NCBI GenBank assembly: GCA_020438425.1
Contig: JAGQUQ010000007.1
Span: 1 to 39,236, forward strand
Origin: Solirubrobacterales bacterium
GTDB lineage: Bacteria; Actinomycetota; Thermoleophilia; Solirubrobacterales; 70-9
DNA length: 39,236 bases
Direction of reading: 5' to 3'
In this document: one piece after another, positions 35,953 to 39,236 of the stretch
Layout of the letters: each line of letters starts with the position of its first letter
Position numbering within the stretch: the first letter of the stretch is position 1
Notes under the pieces: generated by a model
Databases searched by the model: none
Seen by the model: the letters and a program-made list of their open reading frames with translations, nothing else
What the model was told of the DNA's origin: nothing
Translations under genes and position numbers: made by a program

Positions 35953-37320
35953 GTGCGACTGCTAGCCCTCGTTCTCATCGTCGTTGCCGGCTTGGCATTG
36001 AGGATGGATGCGGCCTGGCAGGGGGCTCCGGAGAACCTCCCGGATTCAGCCGCCTACGAGCGGATCGCCCGCGGACTGCACGAAGACGGAGAGTTCATCC
36101 AGAAAGGTCCGGGCACCCCGGCCCATGCCCAGCCAGCCAGCAATTACAGCCCAGGCCTGCCTCTGGCTGTCTCTGCGGTCTTTGACCTGACCGGCGACGA
36201 CGACGTCCGGCTGGCTCGCGTCCTGCTCGCCCTGCTCGGCACCCTTGCGATTCCCCTGGCCTGGCTTCTGGCCCGGAGGCTCGCCCCGCCGGAAGACCCC
36301 GGCATTGCCAGCTTCATCGCCGCTTCGGTGGTCGCCTTCTACCCCTCCCTGATCACCGATGCCGGGATGCTCCTGACCGAGTCCCTGGCCGGAACCCTGA
36401 TCACCGGTGCCCTGCTGGCCCTGCTCCGGGCTCGCGATCACATGCGGGACCGGAACAGATCCGCTGCCCTGCGGATCACCGACTGGATGCTGCCGGGATG
36501 CCTGCTCGGCATGACGGCGATGGTGCGGCCGGAATACCTGGTCATCTCACTCGTCCTGATCGGGGTCGCGGCGGTGGTCGACCGCCACCAGGGGATCCGC
36601 CGGGTTCTGCTCTCGACCGGGCTCATGCTGCTGGCAATGACCCTGGTAATCGCTCCCTGGGTAACCAGGAACCTCGACGACTCGGGAGGCCTCGCCCCCC
36701 TCTCGACCGGCGGTGGACAGACCCTCTTCGCCGGCAGCTACCTCGCCTCCGCGGGCGATCCACTCGAAGTGATGCCCCGGGTCCTTCGAAACAACCCGGT
36801 ACTCGCCCAGCGGATCGAGATCGAGAACGCGATCAGCGGCGAGGGACCCGAATCGGTGACCCCGGAGAGGGTGCTGACAATGCTCGCTTCATCCCGGATG
36901 CCCGGCGTGCCGACCGATCTCGCCCTGACGAGGATGGGCCGGGAGAACTACCTCAGGGCTCTGTTCGGCGACCCCCTCGGCCTGACCGGATACGTGGCTG
37001 GCAAGTCGGCCCGCATCTGGTGGCGGGGCCGGACCGACCTGACCGGTTCACCCGCCGGCCGGGCCTTTCACATGACCCTGGTCGCCGGAGCCCTGGCCGG
37101 GATGCTGCTGCTTGGATTCCGGCGCCGGCCGGAGTTCTGGCTGATCCTGGCCCTGGCGGTCGGGGTCACGATCATCGGGGCGATTTTCGTTGCTTCTCCC
37201 AGGCGCACACTCGCCCTCTGGCCGGTCATCGCCTGCCTTTCGGGGATCGGCTTCAGTCTCGCCTTCCGTCTTGCGAGAGATGCCGTGGCCCACCGGATGA
37301 GGCCGGTTCCCATAGCCTGA
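35953..37320 (+). CDS. GT-C fold membrane glycosyltransferase (PMT/ArnT-like)
   Basis: A 455-residue polytopic membrane protein with about ten hydrophobic segments. The first external loop carries the acidic PDSAAYERIARGL motif (about 31-43), then NYSPGLPLAVSAVF. This is the pattern of lipid-linked-sugar-dependent GT39/PMT-like enzymes, in which a loop Asp is catalytic. The donor would be a polyprenyl-phosphate sugar; the acceptor is unknown. The GTG start at 35953 is the first in frame; no strong Shine-Dalgarno precedes it. A related gene follows 9 bases downstream, and it diverges from sqdB. Confidence 0.8.
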   Translation: MRLLALVLIVVAGLALRMDAAWQGAPENLPDSAAYERIARGLHEDGEFIQKGPGTPAHAQPASNYSPGLPLAVSAVFDLTGDDDVRLARVLLALLGTLAIPLAWLLARRLAPPEDPGIASFIAASVVAFYPSLITDAGMLLTESLAGTLITGALLALLRARDHMRDRNRSAALRITDWMLPGCLLGMTAMVRPEYLVISLVLIGVAAVVDRHQGIRRVLLSTGLMLLAMTLVIAPWVTRNLDDSGGLAPLSTGGGQTLFAGSYLASAGDPLEVMPRVLRNNPVLAQRIEIENAISGEGPESVTPERVLTMLASSRMPGVPTDLALTRMGRENYLRALFGDPLGLTGYVAGKSARIWWRGRTDLTGSPAGRAFHMTLVAGALAGMLLLGFRRRPEFWLILALAVGVTIIGAIFVASPRRTLALWPVIACLSGIGFSLAFRLARDAVAHRMRPVPIA

Positions 37321-37329
37321 CCGGCCCGG

Positions 37330-38766
37330 ATGCCGCTGCTCAAGGATTACTTCACCCGCTACGGACGCGGGGCGCTGATCGCCCTTGCCGTGATCGTCTG
37401 CGCCGGTTTCCTGGTCCGGGCCTGGGTCGTGATCAATCCGCTGGAGGACCCAGGCGACGACGCGCTGGCCTATCGGGCCCTGGCCGAGGCGCTCTATGTG
37501 GACGGAACTTTCGGTTATGAGGAAGACTCGACCAGCGGGCCCGAGTTCAAGACCCCAAGCGACTGGTCGCCGGGCGCTCCCCTGATCTACGCCGCTTCCT
37601 ACTACGCGACCGGCGGGGTCCGCGACGGCATCGCCCGAGGGGTCGAGGCAATCTTCGGCACCGCCGCAATTGTCCTTGCCTTCCTTCTCACGGCAAGGCT
37701 GATCGGTCCGGTCGGTTCCCGGGCGGGACCCCGGCAGGCCATCGGCCCACTGGTGGCAGCGGGGCTGGTCGCTTTCTACCCGCCGTTCATTCACTCGACC
37801 GGGGCGCTGATGAGCGAACCGCCGGCGATCTTCATGCTGCCGTTCTCGGTACTCGCCTTCCTCTGGGCCGACCGGCGTCTGCGAACGGAAAGTGTCTCAA
37901 CCTGGACCCGGATCTGGCCCTGGCTGATACCGGGGCTCGGCCTCGGGCTCACCGCCCTGATCCGGCCCGAATACCTGACTGTCTGCTTTGCCTTCGGCCT
38001 CTTCCTCCTGATCCGGACCTGGCTCAGATCCGGGCCCCGGCTCTCGTTGCTGTCCGCCCTGCTCTTCGGGCTGGCCGTCCTCATCCCGATCGTTCCCTGG
38101 ACCATCCACAACTACCAGCAGCTCGATCGGGTCGTGCCGGTCTCGACCGGCAGCGGCAAGGCCCTCTTCACCGGTACCTACTACCCGGGTGACGGCGAGT
38201 ACCAGCAGGTCAAAGCCGAGCTCTACTTCGAACAGACCGGCACGAGACTCGATCCGGATTCCGACGAGCTGGAGGAGGTCGACCCCGTCCCGCTCTTCGA
38301 CCGGGCCGCCAGGCAGTACAAGGAGGCCAACGACCTCCCGAACCTCGACCGGGACGCCGCACTCGGCCGACTTGGCAGGGAGAACCTCGATAAGTACTTC
38401 AGCGAGGACCCGGTCGGCTATGTCGGCATGACCTTCCGCAAGGTCGGGCGCATGTGGGGATCCGGGATCGGCGAGGCGATGTCTTCCCCGATCGGCAGGG
38501 CGATCCAGATCCTGCTGGTCCTGGCCGGACTTGCCGGGCTGGCACTGCTGGCCTGGCGCAGACGCTGGGAAGCGATCGCGGTCGGCCTTCCGATTGCCAC
38601 GGTTACTGCAGTCGCTGCCCTGACGCTCGCTCCGCCGCGCCGAAATGAGATCCTGATGACGCTCGTCCTGCCTCTGGCGGCGGTCGCGCTCGACGCCCTG
38701 GTCAACCGGGCGACGAAAGAAGCCGGAACCGAACCCTCACCGACCATCCCCGCCCCGGAAAAATGA
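37330..38766 (+). CDS. GT-C fold membrane glycosyltransferase, paralogue of the upstream gene
   Basis: A 478-residue membrane protein with the same plan as its neighbour. After an N-terminal membrane helix (about 14-34), a loop acidic motif DPGDDALAYRALAEAL (40-55) precedes DWSPGAPLIYA, followed by about nine further hydrophobic segments. A large soluble-side insert (about 285-360) separates helices. Shared blocks with the upstream gene (RPEYL, VPVSTGSGKALFTGTYYPG versus APLSTGGGQTLFAGSYLA) show tandem duplication. The ATG lies 9 bases after the previous stop. The stop overlaps the next start (ATGA), so it is coupled to a glycosyltransferase that may make its lipid-linked donor. Confidence 0.8.
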   Translation: MPLLKDYFTRYGRGALIALAVIVCAGFLVRAWVVINPLEDPGDDALAYRALAEALYVDGTFGYEEDSTSGPEFKTPSDWSPGAPLIYAASYYATGGVRDGIARGVEAIFGTAAIVLAFLLTARLIGPVGSRAGPRQAIGPLVAAGLVAFYPPFIHSTGALMSEPPAIFMLPFSVLAFLWADRRLRTESVSTWTRIWPWLIPGLGLGLTALIRPEYLTVCFAFGLFLLIRTWLRSGPRLSLLSALLFGLAVLIPIVPWTIHNYQQLDRVVPVSTGSGKALFTGTYYPGDGEYQQVKAELYFEQTGTRLDPDSDELEEVDPVPLFDRAARQYKEANDLPNLDRDAALGRLGRENLDKYFSEDPVGYVGMTFRKVGRMWGSGIGEAMSSPIGRAIQILLVLAGLAGLALLAWRRRWEAIAVGLPIATVTAVAALTLAPPRRNEILMTLVLPLAAVALDALVNRATKEAGTEPSPTIPAPEK

Positions 38767-39236
38767 TCCTCGCCTCGATATTCCCTGCCCAGCTCACCGC
38801 CCTCCGGGCCACCGGTCTGGTGATCGCCATCCTGATCATTGGCTTCGCGATCTTCCGGAGACGGGAGATGCGAAACGCCGACGTGATCCTGCTGCTGCTG
38901 GCGGGGTTGGGACTGGCGATCGTCTCCGGAACCGAGCTGACCGACCGGCTGCTCTCGGCCCTCTCCTTCAACCGGGGCAACGGTGGCCGGATCCTCGGCC
39001 TTGCCGTGATCGCGATTTTCATCCTCTTCCTGATGGCGCTCCGCGCACTCTCGGTCGGGGCCAGGAACGCCCGGCAGCTCTCTGCAGTACTCGAGGGAAT
39101 CTCCTCCGAACAATTCCGGGTCAGCGACCAGCGCAAGAGGTTCAAGGGCAAGATCGCAATCGTCATCCCCGCCTACAACGAGGCCGACAACCTCGGCTAT
39201 GTGCTCGACCAGATCCCGGCCGAGGTCTGCGGACTC
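38763..39236 (+). CDS. DUF2304 membrane domain fused to a GT2 glycosyltransferase (cut by window edge)
   Basis: 158 codons are visible from ATG 38763, which overlaps the upstream stop codon. Three hydrophobic segments (about 13-31, 40-55 and 77-93) match the DUF2304 plan. After a short linker, KGKIAIVIPAYNEADNLG (about 128-145) is the classical opening of a family 2 glycosyltransferase, polyprenyl-phosphate-sugar synthase type; the DxD motif is off the window. Such an enzyme could load the lipid carrier used by the two GT-C proteins before it. The two parts are in one reading frame with no stop between them, so they form a real fusion unless there is an assembly error. Confidence 0.8.
   Translation, partial: MILASIFPAQLTALRATGLVIAILIIGFAIFRRREMRNADVILLLLAGLGLAIVSGTELTDRLLSALSFNRGNGGRILGLAVIAIFILFLMALRALSVGARNARQLSAVLEGISSEQFRVSDQRKRFKGKIAIVIPAYNEADNLGYVLDQIPAEVCGL

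Overview
The window is a GC-rich, gene-dense chromosomal segment from an actinobacterium-like organism. Third codon positions are strongly G/C, and GTG and TTG starts are common. The SerC is of the mycobacterial type. Classical menaquinone genes, leaderless-looking promoters and long signal-peptide-bearing secreted proteins with basic C-termini fit Thermoleophilia (Solirubrobacterales-like). That placement is an inference; there is no rRNA here to test it. I see no phage, insertion sequence, CRISPR array or tRNA.

Layout. (1) 1-9106, minus strand: a compact run reading xre/cupin regulator - leuC - leuD - SAM methyltransferase - leuB - ilvE - cimA - DegT aminotransferase - argH (cut by the window edge). 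It covers the last steps of leucine synthesis, the citramalate route to isoleucine and shared transamination. A strong promoter sits so close to the regulator GTG that the mRNA is probably leaderless. (2) 9107-9795: a long non-coding stretch with a chain of large stem-loops, a candidate 28-codon gene and a terminator. (3) 9796-15384, minus strand: serC - serA - quinone-oxidoreductase-like gene - leucine-rich leader peptide - leuA. (4) 15526-17387: two convergent DUF4389 membrane-protein genes separated by palindromes and terminators. (5) 17388-22973: ilvC and menE on the minus strand, diverging from menB-menA-menC on the plus strand. (6) 22987-29186, minus strand: a secreted M14 metallopeptidase downstream of a secreted beta-helix/Ig-repeat protein. 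(7) 29360-35908: menD (plus) converging on sqdB - ilvB - ilvH - menF (minus). (8) 35953-39236, plus strand: two GT-C type membrane glycosyltransferases and a truncated DUF2304-GT2 fusion.

How the genes work together. The locus holds nearly all of branched-chain amino acid synthesis (ilvB, ilvH, ilvC, ilvE, cimA, leuA, leuB, leuC, leuD; ilvD is not in view) interleaved with menaquinone synthesis (menF, menD, menC, menE, menB, menA; menH, the DHNA-CoA thioesterase and the final methyltransferase are not in view). The two pathways share transcription units: menE precedes ilvC, and menF follows ilvBH. The serine genes lie just upstream of leuA.

The most striking signal is in front of leuA. A 19-residue leader peptide carries five consecutive leucine codons and a sixth nearby. 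The RNA of that leucine-codon run is perfectly complementary over 11 nt to the leuA Shine-Dalgarno region. This suggests a compact leucine-sensing translational attenuator in which the sensing codons are themselves the anti-Shine-Dalgarno. A weaker isoleucine-codon leader with two hairpins precedes cimA. A methyltransferase resembling trans-aconitate methyltransferase sits inside the leu operon, where isopropylmalate-type acids are plausible substrates.
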